A model generated the notes under the pieces. It had not been told where the DNA came from and searched no databases. It saw only the letters and a program-made list of their open reading frames with translations. A stretch of DNA of 64,000 bases from Ryuthela nishihirai (Eukaryota; Arthropoda; Arachnida; Araneae; Heptathelidae), in NCBI GenBank assembly GCA_038380435.1, contig JAWZYU010000004.1, positions 24,960,001-25,024,000 of the forward strand. The letters run 5' to 3'. Below are positions 23,730 to 33,744 of the stretch, one piece after another (position 1 is the stretch's first letter; each line of letters opens with the position of its first letter). The translations under genes and the position numbers were made by a program.

Positions 23730-25299
23730 GAGCTGTAGTCAAACAGGATTTTACGATCCAATGGGATTGCCATCAGATTCTGGTATTCTGCATACAGGAT
23801 CACAGTGACTGATGTGGGTAATGGTTTGGTAAACTTTAATTCGACTCTCACACTACCACTCTTTATTAAAGAAAACACTTGATTACATTCACGTTGCTCG
23901 GGGGTCAATTGGAATCCAAACTGTGTAAAACCCTCGCCATAGGCTTTTCGCGATAAGTTAATACCACTATCGGATTTCCATGCGTCCACAGCTTCCAATA
24001 ATCCTTGGTAACATCTGAGATAACGTCCATTCGTAAAGTTGGGGGTGTAGGACTGCTGATCACTGTCAATGTGAAGGCTGATGTAGTTTAAGTCGAAATG
24101 TTGAAAGTTGAAGGGATTTTTTTCGTACGATCCATTCAGACTGGTACTTTCCACCATACCCAGTACCAGAAGTTGGCCAAGAAATAAATTGTCATGTTCA
24201 CACTCGTCAGGCCTGCAGCAATGGAGAACATGCGCAAATCCGTTCTTCGTACGGGGTACTTGGCACTCTCTTAGCCCAGTAGGCACGCGTGTGCAAGGAT
24301 GACACCGGAAGTGGGTTTGACTTTGCGCACGAAAAATTCAGCTTCATGTGAATGTACTTTGTAAGTACTGTACTTTCAGTAAGTAAGTACTGTTCTTTGT
24401 AAGTACAGTTCTGTACTTTGTAAGAGGGGTCTGCTTCACCTGTCACAAGACAGAATTTGGGCTTGGACCTTAACAGACGCAGTTTCAGATCGACCTGATT
24501 GAGTAGGTAACGTTCTTGATTGAACAGGTCGGCATGGATCCACGAGATAAGTTCGATACCTGGTGACTTGACATACCCCTTGCACTGATGCCATCCCTCA
24601 TTCTCCCAACTGGTCAGTTCCATTTTACCTGGGGTGTCGAGGTACCCGAGTGACATACCGAGCTGACTTCGCGTGGCATCTGTACCGTAATTCAATAGAA
24701 TCTCCAGGTACGCCATGTAGAATTCACTCTGATTCTGACGACTGTACCAATTCTGAACTGGACCTGTTTCTGGTTCCCCCCACTGTCTCTCAACTGGAAA
24801 GAGGCTGCTATATCAATTATTTACCCGTGGCTTCGCTGGAAGGTAACGCTCCACTTGAATTCATCGTGAAGGGGGCAGACAATTACATTGATCTATCCCG
24901 CTGTCACCTATGCCTCGTCTTGAAAATTGTGAAATCACTCTGATTCTGGCGACTGTACAGGTGTGAGAAGTACTCACTAGGTGATCATTGAGGAAGACGT
25001 CTACTTGATTGAAGAGGGCGTGGAAGAAATGATTGCAGGGGGCAACGACTTCCGATGGGGGTGTATCATCAGATTTCACAATTTTCAAGACGAGGCATAG
25101 GTGACAGCGGGATAGATCAATGTAATTGTCTGTCCCCTTCACGATGAATTCAAGTGGAGCATTATCTTCCAGCGAAGCCACGGGTAAATAATTGATATAG
25201 CAGCCTCTTTCCAGTTGAGAGACAGTGGGGGGAACCAGAAACAGGTCCAGTTCGGAATTGGTAGTCGCCAGAATCAGAGTGAATTTTCTGAATGCTCAT
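23726..25299 (-). pseudogene. Polinton major capsid protein (double jelly-roll, PY type), disrupted
   Basis: Structural protein of the putative virion, of the family often annotated in arthropods as F54H12.2-like. The start ATG overlaps the upstream stop as ATGA (25296-25299). After MSIQKIHSDSGDY a 2-base deletion shifts frame into NSELDLFLVPPTVSQLERG, then APLEFIVKGTDNYIDLSRCH and FHALFNQVDVFLNDHLVSTS. At about 24958 the gene is interrupted by an inverted copy of its own 5' end, then resumes in the same frame at AYLEILLNYGTDATRSQLG (24716). A tandem run of GTAAGTAC phrases at 24357-24427 and a frameshift near 24330-24290 precede GLRECQVPRTKNGFAH and the end DRKILFDYSS. The normal product should be several hundred residues. 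Confidence 0.9.
24722..24958 (+). repeat. Inverted partial duplication inside the capsid gene
   Basis: Bases 24722-24936 are a ~97% identical inverted copy of 25072-25284 (the capsid gene 5' end), by eye. The inverted copy lacks the 2-base deletion found in the in-place copy and therefore reads openly as SDDCTNSELDLFLVPPTVSQ on the plus strand. A second start of the same segment (CACTCTGATTCTGGCGACTG) follows at 24936-24958, so a ~23-bp direct repeat brackets the insert. It splits the minus-strand capsid frame. Confidence 0.92.
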
Positions 25300-25683
25300 G
25301 ATGAAAACATGTCCTTCACAGTACAGAGTCTCTTCACTTTATGAACACTAGGATGATGATGGTCACGTTTCATCCCTTTTCCGCCCTGCAGCTTGGAACT
25401 GGCACATTGCAATAGGTCTGCACTGGCTTCATGCAACCCTGCTTTGGCAGCCGTTTTGAAGTTTTGCCCCTGAGCTATCTCTGAAACGAACCGTAGCCCA
25501 CCCTTACGCAGGGTAGCCAACGCAGGTCGTACGAGAGGGCTGATGACGCCCGATAGTGGCAAAGATGCTTCCTAACCCATCGCCTCTCTGATAACAAGGA
25601 CCACGGAACACACCCTTCTCCGTTTGGTTCTTGTAGTAGCTCATGTAGGCATCTGTAGAAGGGGGAACGAATTTAACCCTCAT
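25296..25683 (-). pseudogene. Small basic Polinton protein between the capsid genes
   Basis: A ~125-residue protein starting MRVKFVPPSTDAYMSYYKNQ (ATG 25683) and passing GVFRGPCYQRGDGLG. After a frameshift near 25560 it continues SGVISPLVRPALATLRKGGL, KTAAKAGLHEASADLLQ and KLQGGKGMKRDHHHP. It has a Gly-rich turn, an amphipathic Ala/Leu-rich helix region and a basic tail. Position next to the capsid genes and this composition suggest a minor virion protein of the PX/adenovirus pVI-like kind, but that is inference. Its start lies inside the end of the minor capsid gene and its stop overlaps the major capsid start. Confidence 0.75.
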
Positions 25684-26702
25684 GGCAGAAATGTAACTTG
25701 ACTAAAACTTTACCGAATTTAAAATGTGGAGGTTCTCCGGTGTCGGTACGAAAGGAAGATTCGCACACTCTCGAAACTGTTCCTTGCAAGGGGTTAGTAA
25801 TCAGGTTGCTGATACACTGCAACAATGGCTTCGTTATTACTGGTTCTGACGGCAGGGTTCACAACACGCAACAGTTCACCATGAGTATCACCTAACAACT
25901 GAGGTGCAATCAGGTCTGAATACAAATAAATACCGTACATTCCTCTGTTCATATCGATGGGGTAGTCACCCATGGCTTTATTCAGTGGAACATCTAATTT
26001 AGTAATTCCTAGCATGTCTCCTAATCCGGGGTTCAAAAGAGGAAATTTAATGAAATGTAGTTTGTCTGTATCCATCAACACGGTGTGATCAGCCTGTTGC
26101 TTGAAACGGAAAGCTTTTCTCAGCTTGTAGAGCATGATCTGGTTCATTGCATCGAATAATGATTCAGCAGTTTCATATCGTCTGTGGGGTACCTTTCGTT
26201 CATGGAAACTACCCGGCGGGATCATGTAGAAATAACAGTCGTCATCTATATCGAATACTGCAGTATTGCACAGTTTGGTAGTAAATCGTTGGTGGAAGGG
26301 TTTGTCAACTTCTCCCTCGCCGACACACAGAAGCCTGCTGAAATTCGTTTTAGGGAACATCGAACCGTATCCCTCACTCGGTTTGAATACCCAGTAACCA
26401 CTGTTATAGGACACCATTATTTCTTTGGGGGGTTGGGTTGAGAGGTGAGACAACAGTTCCATTGGAGTTATTTTGCCTGGTTTAAGCTTGATTTTCCAGT
26501 ATTCTTCAGAGGGAGCAGGAGCATAATATTCATATGTGTCATTAGAACCATCCACATTGTACCACCTCACGGGTAAGTGAACTTCTGCTAGTCCCACTTT
26601 CCATTTTCCACTTAGTCTTAGGGGTTGTGCTAGACGAACCGTGAAATCACTCTACAAATTGTTTGGGTAAATATTCTGACTAGCCGAGGAGGGTAGGGTC
26701 AT
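25673..26702 (-). pseudogene. Polinton minor capsid (penton-like, single jelly-roll) protein, broken
   Basis: The start ATG (26702) overlaps the integrase stop as ATGA. The amino end MTLPSSASQNIYPNN is followed by an in-frame TAG at 26654-26652. The frame then reads SDFTVRLAQPLRLSGKWKVG, GLAEVHLPVRWYNVDG, IMVSYNSGYWVF, LNPGLGDMLGI and IYLYSDLIAPQLLGDTHGEL. A TAA at 25794 and a small frameshift precede the end TDTGEPPHFKFGKVLVKLHF, which closes at 25673. Length (~340 residues) and the terminal strand pattern fit the Polinton minor capsid family, which forms capsid vertices in related viruses. Confidence 0.85.
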
Positions 26703-27757
26703 GTAGAAACTATCCATTTTTTAGGAATCCACGAAGGTTTCGGATAACCACGAAATTTGACCACTGCCTTGTGACCTTTTCTCTCGATTATTTTCTCAAC
26801 AGTGTAAAGTTCAGGTTCGGTCACTTTTCGAAGTTCCGATTTATAGAATGTGCCCTTCAACACTTCTCCCTCAGATTCCCGTACAACGTATACGAGGGGC
26901 TGATGTTGTAACACCTTGTCGACTATAAATATTTCTTCGGTCCACAAATGCGTGCCTGCTTTCTTGAAGGGTACTTTTAGACTTGCTAGTCGTGCCGTGT
27001 CCCCCATTTTAAATGCCGGTTTTTCTTTTACTTAGGTTGGATTGCCATATAGTCAAACCCACACAACGTCTTCATTGTGTAAGGTCACGTCCTTGGGAGC
27101 CATATCCTGTGCACTATGAACTGCGGCATTGTATCCTCGTAAAACACATTGCAGCACATCCAAGTACCAGTTGGTGTTATGGCGTGTATAATATCTCCCC
27201 AGTCTCTCACGTACAGTGCGATTCCATCTCTCAACTGCTTTTTTGTCAGATTAGGTGACGAAGAACCGAATACCTTTCTTTTTCAGGAATTTCTGGAACA
27301 CTCTGTTGGTAAATTCAGTACCTTGATCCGTATTTAAATTCATGGGAGATTGCCCCTTGGAAAGTATTTTTTTGAAAGCCGACACCATTTCTTTCCCTGT
27401 TTTTGCCTTCATAGGCACCGCCCACCCATACCTTGAGAACACATTGATGACTGTTAAAATGTAGCGATAACTGTCATTGAAGTGAGTTAGATTTTTCACA
27501 ACTACGAGATCGGTTTGCCATTGTTCGTCTAACCCTGTGACGTAAACTTTGTTACGGGGGAACTTTCTGCGAACAGATCAATGTAGCGTGTAGGTGGGTT
27601 GCTTTTCTAACCATTCTCGGACGAGTTTCAATGGCAGTCCCATATTCTGAGCTAACTTTTTTACACTACCGAATCCTCTTTTAGGGTCGAAATAATGGGA
27701 CTCCAAAGTTTTGTTTTCTGCTGCACCCAGATATCGTATCCCACCAGGTTTTACCAT
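26699..27757 (-). pseudogene. Polinton retroviral-type integrase with chromodomain, broken
   Basis: Inserts the element into host DNA (RNase H-fold DDE enzyme). ATG at 27757. The amino region has GGIRYLGAAENKTLESHYFD and LVREWLEKQPTYTLH. A frameshift near 27578 leads to the catalytic core: first Asp in EQWQTDLVVV, second in NTDQGTEFTN. A TAA at about 27251 lies just before the Glu in AVERWNRTVRERLG. Two more stops (TGA and TAA near 27050 and 27033) precede KEKPAFKMGDTARLASLKVP, an SH3-like region, and a chromodomain-like end YTVEKIIERKGHKAVVKFRG then SWIPKKW. The three catalytic residues are visible but never in one frame. Confidence 0.93.
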
Positions 27758-27987
27758 TGATGTAACAAAAGTGTAACACCTGTAACTGTAGGGATGTCTC
27801 CTATAAACTGTATGATGTCCACTGTTAAGTTGCACAAGCGAATTTTGTATTCACTGCCTAAGGGTTTTGACTCCCCAAACTGAATATTTTTACTACGGGA
27901 CACAAGTTCTAATACAAGCACCACTATCGTTAACACTGTTATGATTACACTTCCAACACTAGCTAACACCTTCTTTCTCCTATCCAT
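27751..27987 (-). CDS. Small single-pass membrane protein of the Polinton
   Basis: An intact 78-codon frame starting MDRRKKVLASVG, with a basic amino end and one strongly hydrophobic segment (VIITVLTIVVLVLELV, residues ~14-29). A polar tail of about 50 residues includes YKIRLCNLTVDIIQF. It would be a type II or tail-inserted membrane protein. I do not recognise the family. It ends in a 7-base overlap with the integrase start (27751-27757) and lies 58 bp downstream of the PC4-like gene, which argues that it belongs to the minus-strand gene cluster. Confidence 0.6.
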   Translation of the reverse strand: MDRRKKVLASVGSVIITVLTIVVLVLELVSRSKNIQFGESKPLGSEYKIRLCNLTVDIIQFIGDIPTVTGVTLLLHQW

Positions 27988-28045
27988 ATTAAGACTAAAA
28001 TGAAATATGATAAAAAGACAGGCACATTATATAGGTTACAATTAT

Positions 28046-28914
28046 TTATTTAACTAATTTATACATTTCATCCACAATAGTATTATATTTCAGAGTACAC
28101 ACAAATTCAGAATCTACAAAATTCAACACACCCCGTTTCCAGGCCGTATCCACAAACACTTGTGCTAAGGCGTTAATGTCCAAATCACCAGACCACCCTA
28201 CGATGGTCAGTATTTTTTCTTCAGGTTGAAGTCCCTCTAATGGAATCAGGCGTGTTAGTTCTTGTTGGAAAATGTCCACCAACAGCTGATAAACACATTC
28301 GGGTCCCTCGAAAACAGGACCCAACAGGAAAGGTAGAAGTGATTCAGAATGTTTTATAATAGCAGTACGGAGATGGTGATCTTTGAGAGTTCCACACACG
28401 TTATGCACAACACGCATCACTTCATCTACATGGATAGCCAGCGTGAACCACTGCAACTCACAACGCAAAACTGTAGAGTTCTCGTAGCAACTAATTCTTT
28501 GATGAAGTCGACACAGCGTTCACCACCTACGTTGCAATACATGTAGGCATGTAAACCAGGCATCACGTGCCATGTCTGTTGATCGGGGCCGATTTTCACT
28601 TGGTCCTCTATGTGGGGCACTGTGGCACACAAAACCTCCCATTCAGGTATGGAGAGGGTAACCCCCACCATACCCACAGGTGTAGGTATAGATGTATATA
28701 CCCCATAGGTGTAGGTATAATGTATATACCCCACAGGTGTAGGGTAGATGAGTTCGCCATTTTCATATTTCTTGTAACGACATACATGCACAGAAAACTT
28801 ATTTTTGAACCGTGAAGGCATGACGTAAACATCTTCACTGAGACACCACACATCTGGATTGCTAGCTTGCATCGTGAACAATGACGCACTCGACGGTTGC
28901 CACCTATTAAACAT
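28046..28914 (-). pseudogene. Polinton protein with PC4-like segment, frameshifted
   Basis: Two frames (28914-28426 and 28468-28046) join by a frameshift near 28460 into one gene of about 290 codons. The amino part holds WCLSEDVYVMPSRF, FSVHVCRYKKYENGEL and GVTLSIPEWEVLCATV. This resembles the PC4/p15 transcription-cofactor fold (basic hydrophobic strand, then PT.KGV.L....W..L), which binds single-stranded DNA. A minisatellite at 28678-28745 expands the PTPVG loop into repeated Tyr/Thr/Pro/Val/Gly units. The carboxyl part (HVDEVMRVVHNVCGTLKDHH onward) is unassigned. A role in transcription or replication of the element is an inference. Confidence 0.65.
28678..28745. repeat. Minisatellite inside the PC4-like gene
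   Basis: About two and a half units of roughly 32 bp built from CCCCACAGGTGTAGGTATA and TGTATATACC. The expansion stays close to in-frame and inserts Tyr/Thr/Pro/Gly-rich residues into a loop of the PC4-like segment. Confidence 0.8.
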
Positions 28915-29114
28915 GGGAAAGCAGTGCCACCTAGGACAACTAATCAGGACCCGTAGTTTTATCAGGAAATATAATAAGCCAATAATAGATGATGGAGCGA
29001 TTGGACTTTGTAATTATTTATGAGGATTGCATCACCTTTTCTGCGAGGGGTTGCCACCCAAAGTTTTGCAATTATTTAGAAGATTGCATCATCCATCCTG
29101 ATCGTTGCCACCCC
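28915..29114. other. Polinton subterminal spacer
   Basis: Contains two related copies of a phrase with GATTGCATCA and GTTGCCACCC (about 29020-29060 and 29080-29112). No gene seen. Confidence 0.5.
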
Positions 29115-29592
29115 CAAGTTAGTTGGACTTGGAAAAATGAACTGGATACCAAGGGAGTTTGTGATCAGTGAAGTTTCAATACAGGGAACTTTTGATAAGG
29201 GTTTTTTTTTAATAAAGGGGGAGAGAATTTTAATAAAGGGTGAGTAATTTTGATAAGGGTTTTTTTAATAAAGGGGGAGTCAAAATTTGGAAAAATTACG
29301 ACTAAAATAGAGGTTTTTTCTAAAAATAGTACTCATCATAGTCACCAGATGGCGCCAGGGGGTTAAAAACGGGGAGTCAAAAATCGGGAAATAGCTAAAA
29401 TAGGTTTTTTTTCTAAAATTAGTATTCGTCATAGTCACTAGATGGCGCCACGGGTTAAAGGGGAGGAATTTTTAAATAAAGGGAGCTTAATTAATTATGA
29501 ATTATTAATTGTGAATATTAATAGGGGGCGTGGGCGGTGACGTCATAGGGGAAAGCACTAGTGGGGGTACGCTATAATAGGACTATACTACT
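29115..29592 (-). repeat. Polinton right terminal inverted repeat
   Basis: Inverted counterpart of the left TIR. From inside outward it has GGGAGTTTGTGATCAGTGAA, T-run/AATAAAGGGGGAG phrases, two GATGGCGCCA modules (29341 and 29435), the ATTAATTATGAATTATTAAT palindrome, GGGCGTGGGCGGTGACGTCA and the terminal GACTATACTACT. About 480 bp, shorter than the left side. Confidence 0.92.
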
Positions 29593-29598
29593 TGCCTG

Positions 29599-31055
29599 CC
29601 TATATTCATCCATCCAATGGCACAATTTATATAGCATCACTTCATTACAAGAATCTGAGCAAAATCATATAAGAAACATCGAAAATGATATAAACCTGAG
29701 AAGATACCTTAAAGCCTTCAAAAGAAAACCACAAAATATGAACCCCCATCCTCATGCAAAAATAAAAAACTGTGCCTTAACTCTGTCCTTTCCACACTCC
29801 TTCTTCCCTCCTCTTTCCTTTTTTTTTTTACTTTTTCTCTCTTTGTTCCACCCTCCCAAAGAAAGCCTTAAAAATCAATTCTTGAAAATAACTTTCCTTT
29901 TACCCTTTCATCTAGGTTGTAGCTCTTATTCTTCTTTTTTCAACGTCTGCAGAGAATGAAGTATGTGCCAGGAACATTTCTGTCGTAGTTCCAGAATGTG
30001 GCACGAAATCTGGTCTAACACGCACAACTTGTTTCATCACACATCCAACTAAAATTATTGAATCGATGTTTATCTTGGAAGAAAGAAACTATTTCTGACA
30101 ATTCTTTTGACTCTGAAAACACTAATTCTCATCGTATGATATGGACCTGGAATATTGACTTTTCCTTGTGTTTTTTCGTGACGTAGATGTTTCCAGCACT
30201 GACACCAGCATCTCGTTTGTGATCGTATTGGGATTTCCAGGTTTTAGCATTTGCGATGATTTTGTTCAAAAGATAACGCGAAGTTTTGCCTCAACAGGTT
30301 CTGATAGGTCAAAACAAAATCGAAATGCTTTGGTAAAGCTCGCAGTACAACTACGAAACTCATCCGATCAACACTCAACTTTTCCACATACAAACATGAA
30401 GTTAGCAAGCACATTCAATAACGATACTGAAGCTAATCCTGTCACCTGCCGATAAAAATTATATCACGAAACTTGACTGTCAGACCTTGTAAGTGACAAA
30501 TAATTTATAATACGTTTTCTTTTTTGTCTCTAGCCTGAGCAACTGAGGAACGCTTAGTAGTCAGTAATGTCTGTTCGATTGTTTTCTTTTATAGTAACTA
30601 AAACAGTTTAAGTACGACTGCACACGTCATGTACAAAATGAAACCTTGGCTCAACTACTGAATGACGAAGCACTGCATCGGAGGTTGGCCGGTGACCAAA
30701 GGGTGTGTGTGCAACTTTCCGGCATCAATGGTAATGCCACAACGTATAAAACGTGCGTGGGTTCATGTCATCCCACTCAAGGTGTGACGCACATCGTAGA
30801 GGGAGAAGACAAAGTAATCTCTCTATGATGTCATCCGTAGCAAGGGGGGAGAGTTCATGGAATGACTAAGGGAGGCTGAGCTGCACCCTCTCTGTGGCCA
30901 GTTCGTTACACCCAACTCTCGGGTATAAATAATGGAATAGGTAGTGGCCATTGGCAAGGAAATTAAAATTCATCATTATTTTACAAGCCGAATTTAGAGG
31001 CAATCGATTTTAGAGAAAAGAAAGCCCAATCCGTCGTTACTAAACCGTTATTATA
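29599..31055. other. Right flank of the Polinton, nothing recognised
   Basis: Pyrimidine-rich near 29800-29900. A TATA-box-like GGGTATAAATAATGG lies at about 30921 in a slightly GC-richer patch (30640-30960), without a supported downstream gene. Confidence 0.3.
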
Positions 31056-31061
31056 ATAAAA

Positions 31062-31200
31062 AATACCCTGTCAAGCAGCTATTTGCCACGGAGGCCTGAT
31101 ATGAGCTTGTCAGTTTATATGCAATAGAAAAGTATGTGAGGAAGGCAAGACCTCAGAAGAAACACAACTTAAACATTCTTACTTTACCCGGGGACGAACA
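31062..31200 (-). mobile_element. SINE-A copy, truncated and diverged
   Basis: Minus-strand SINE-A with the tail (AATACCCTGTCAAGCAGC) and body, ending at the TTTACCCGGGG segment. The tRNA-like head is missing. Confidence 0.75.
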
Positions 31201-32095
31201 TTAATCACACACTTTATACCTGAAATTTTTACACCAGGATCACTCATTTCGCTCTTGAATTACAATTTGCAAACACATTAAAACCATGATGGCATCGCAG
31301 CTTATTCGATCTCATTATTATTCCATGCCATTATCCACGGACTCACCTCCTACTCTATTGTCAACATATACCTACAGTCCACTTAACCTTTAATCCACTT
31401 AATTTTATCCTTGACCAGAAACTGTACAGAAACTTTTCAATTCAATCGACACGCTGTAGATACAAACGGCCTTATTTATATTTCACGAAATTTGTATCTA
31501 AAAACGAAGTTAGGCCAAATTTCGAAAATTTTATTCCATTTTTAATGCCATGGCTGAGTGTTGTCTCCATTATTGAAAAATTGTTTCCCGAATCGCACAT
31601 GAAGTTAACGATTCGTTTACAAACACAAATTTCTACATATAAACAGTTTAGAGAAAATAAATTGTGTACCTAGTTTTGAAATTCGCTCCACGAGCTGCTT
31701 TCTCAGTATCGGGTTTGCCTGCAATAAACTTGCAGGCGAACCGGACCCATTGATAACATGCATTCTGGGTAACTGATGTCGATGTAAGCATATTTTCCGA
31801 TGGAGAAATATTTGGCAAAGCCATAAATGATCCTGAGCAGTCTAATTTTGGAGTCATTGGATTTGCCAACAGAAATGGAAACTAAAAATAAACCATATAT
31901 TTCCGAGTACCATTTAATGTTGAATTCTAGACACATACTCTAATTTGGCACTAGCAGCAAGACCATCACATTGAGCTATTTTTGCACACGAAAAAAAAAA
32001 GTACTGAATTGATGTAATATTTGCTACATAGACTACTGCAAAAACAAGAGGGTTGGGCTTCATCAGGATATCACTTTTTCCTATATAGTATCTCC
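31201..32095. other. AT-rich stretch, nothing recognised
   Basis: Short overlapping minus frames at 31648-31936 show no family motif. Confidence 0.35.
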
Positions 32096-32096
32096 A

Positions 32097-32322
32097 CTTC
32101 TACTATATTATAAAAATAAAATAAATACCCCCTCAAGCAGCTGCTTGCCAAAGAGGTCTGACAGGACCCTGTCAGTTTATATGCCATAATAAAAGATCTG
32201 AGAGGATGGCAGGACTTCAGCAGAAAAACGACACATACATCCATGCCTTACTCAGGGCTCGAACCCAGTTCATTAGCCAAGCGCGCTAACCACTCGGCCA
32301 CGGGACGGCTTCTACTATATTA
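32097..32322 (-). mobile_element. SINE-A full-length copy with TSD
   Basis: Minus-strand SINE-A (about 32111-32308) flanked by the direct repeat CTTCTACTATATTA at 32097-32110 and 32309-32322, a 13-14-bp target duplication. The head includes GGCCGAGTGGTTAGCGCGC and CCGTCCCGT at its 5' end, which defines the family start. Confidence 0.92.
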
Positions 32323-33400
32323 GTGGTACGCTTATAATGACATTTTCCAAGAACACAGCCTTCGTTTAAAGTATCACTGCTCATTGAAAGCATAAGTTTA
32401 ATCTACAATACAATGATTTCTAAGAGAATCAAGAATTGAGGTGCTAATCAATAGACTCTATGAGCTGATGCAAAAAAAAAATGGTAACTATATGATACAA
32501 AACCATTGTATTTAATTATGATTAAAAAAAGGTTACATTCCCTGTCCAAAAAACCAGCAACAGAAAAAGTTCAGTCTTTGTCACCTTTCCATTATAGCCT
32601 ACTCTGATGCACATGATGTGAAACCCTCTAAGCTGTGTGTTGTCTAAGCCACCGGATCCATCCAACAGGAAGACGTCTGCCAATTCCCTCGTAAACGCCT
32701 TACACGTGGCTGGTGCGTGTGTACAATGCTGGGCAGCGGAAGTTCGAGCACAACTCACGGCTAGAGAGAAAGGACAATAGGACGCCAGGTGGTGGCCATG
32801 GGGAGGGCAACACAAGGTAACTTGGGGTCTACCGAGGTCGTCTGGCTCGTGTCGAAGCCAAGGGGAGAAGCTCGCCGCTATCTCAGGGACCGTCTCCTAA
32901 GCTGCCCGGTTATTATAGAGTTATAGTACGTACAAGTACCTACATCATCTTATACCTACAAAGAGTACAGTGGGTGTTTTTGGCTCTCGTTCAAGGCTAA
33001 TAAAACCTTAACGGAATTTTGGTGATTTAATTCCTATGCTTTAAAGTTTCCTTTCGCTTGCTACTGCATTTCCAAAAAATATCTTTACTTGCCAGTTATT
33101 TTTTTTTTCGATTTATTTTCCTCTTCTTGCTGAAAGTGGTTGCTTGTTAAACTTAAACCACTTTAAAGAAAAAGGAACACGTTTTCTTTTACGCTGAAAG
33201 AGGTCATCAGATACTATGAGATTTCTCAATTCATCTTACTCTACACTTCAGAACAGACACAAAAAAAAATTTAAGTGGTGGGGTGCAAAGAAAAAATTAC
33301 GGGAATACCCAAAATTAAAAAAACAGTGGTGATAGAAGAAAGAAATTCGTTATAAGAACTGGTAAAAAATATATAATTTATATACTATATTAATAAATAA
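32323..33400. other. Unassigned stretch with a GC-richer patch
   Basis: 32690-32910 is less AT-rich and unique-looking. A 97-codon minus frame (32522-32815) covers part of it without recognised domains. It could be an exon, but no splice pattern or family match is visible to me. Confidence 0.25.
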
Positions 33401-33406
33401 AATAAA

Positions 33407-33480
33407 TAAATACCCCCTCAAGCAGCTGCTTGCCACAGAGGTCTGACAGGAGCCTGTCAGTTTACATGCCATAGTAGAAA
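33407..33480 (-). mobile_element. SINE-A 3' fragment
   Basis: Only the last ~75 bp of SINE-A, minus orientation (ACCCCCTCAAGCAGCTGC to CATGCCATAGTAGAAA). It lies 65 bp from a full copy in the same orientation. Confidence 0.8.
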
Positions 33481-33544
33481 TGGCTTAAAAACAAATAAAT
33501 ATATTAAAAATTCGTTTCTTAAAATCTTAATATCTTTAATAAAC

Positions 33545-33741
33545 AAAATAAATACCCCCTCAAGCAGCTGCTTGCCACAGAGGTCTGACAGGAGCCTGTC
33601 AGTTTATATGCCAAAATAGAAGGTCTGAGAGGATGGCAGGACCTCAGCAGAAAAACAACACATACATCTATGCCTTACCCGGTGCTCGAACCCAGGTCCC
33701 TTAGATCAGTAGCCAAGCGTACTAACCACTCGGCCAAGGGT
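33545..33741 (-). mobile_element. SINE-A copy
   Basis: Minus-strand, nearly full copy. B-box-like GGGTTCGAGCACC and head GGCCGAGTGGTTAGTACGC near the high-coordinate end, followed by a GC-rich run (GGGGGGGGGG near 33760). Confidence 0.88.
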
Positions 33742-33744
33742 CTT

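Larger units (their letters stand above)
21246..29598. mobile_element. Maverick/Polinton DNA transposon, internally deleted
   Basis: The element is 21252-29592. It begins AGTAGTATAGTC and ends with the complementary GACTATACTACT. It is flanked by the identical 6-bp duplication TGCCTG at 21246-21251 and 29593-29598. AG termini, a 6-bp TSD and long TIRs are diagnostic of Polintons. Cargo is family B polymerase (+), then on the minus strand PC4-like, small membrane protein, integrase, minor capsid, small basic protein, major capsid and protease. At 8.34 kb it is about half the usual 15-20 kb. No packaging ATPase was recognised and all large genes are broken, so the copy is inert. Confidence 0.97.

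Noticed and set aside
24650..24943. Plus-strand 97-codon frame with capsid-like residues
   Set aside because: It is the inverted partial copy of the capsid gene, without its own start context or the remaining protein.
25794..26597. 267-codon frame as a complete gene
   Set aside because: The family start lies upstream at 26702 beyond an in-frame TAG, and the end lies downstream at 25673 beyond a TAA and frameshift, so it is called a broken gene.
32522..32815. 97-codon minus frame in a GC-richer patch
   Set aside because: No domain, no splice-site support and no conservation evidence available. Listed only as unassigned sequence.
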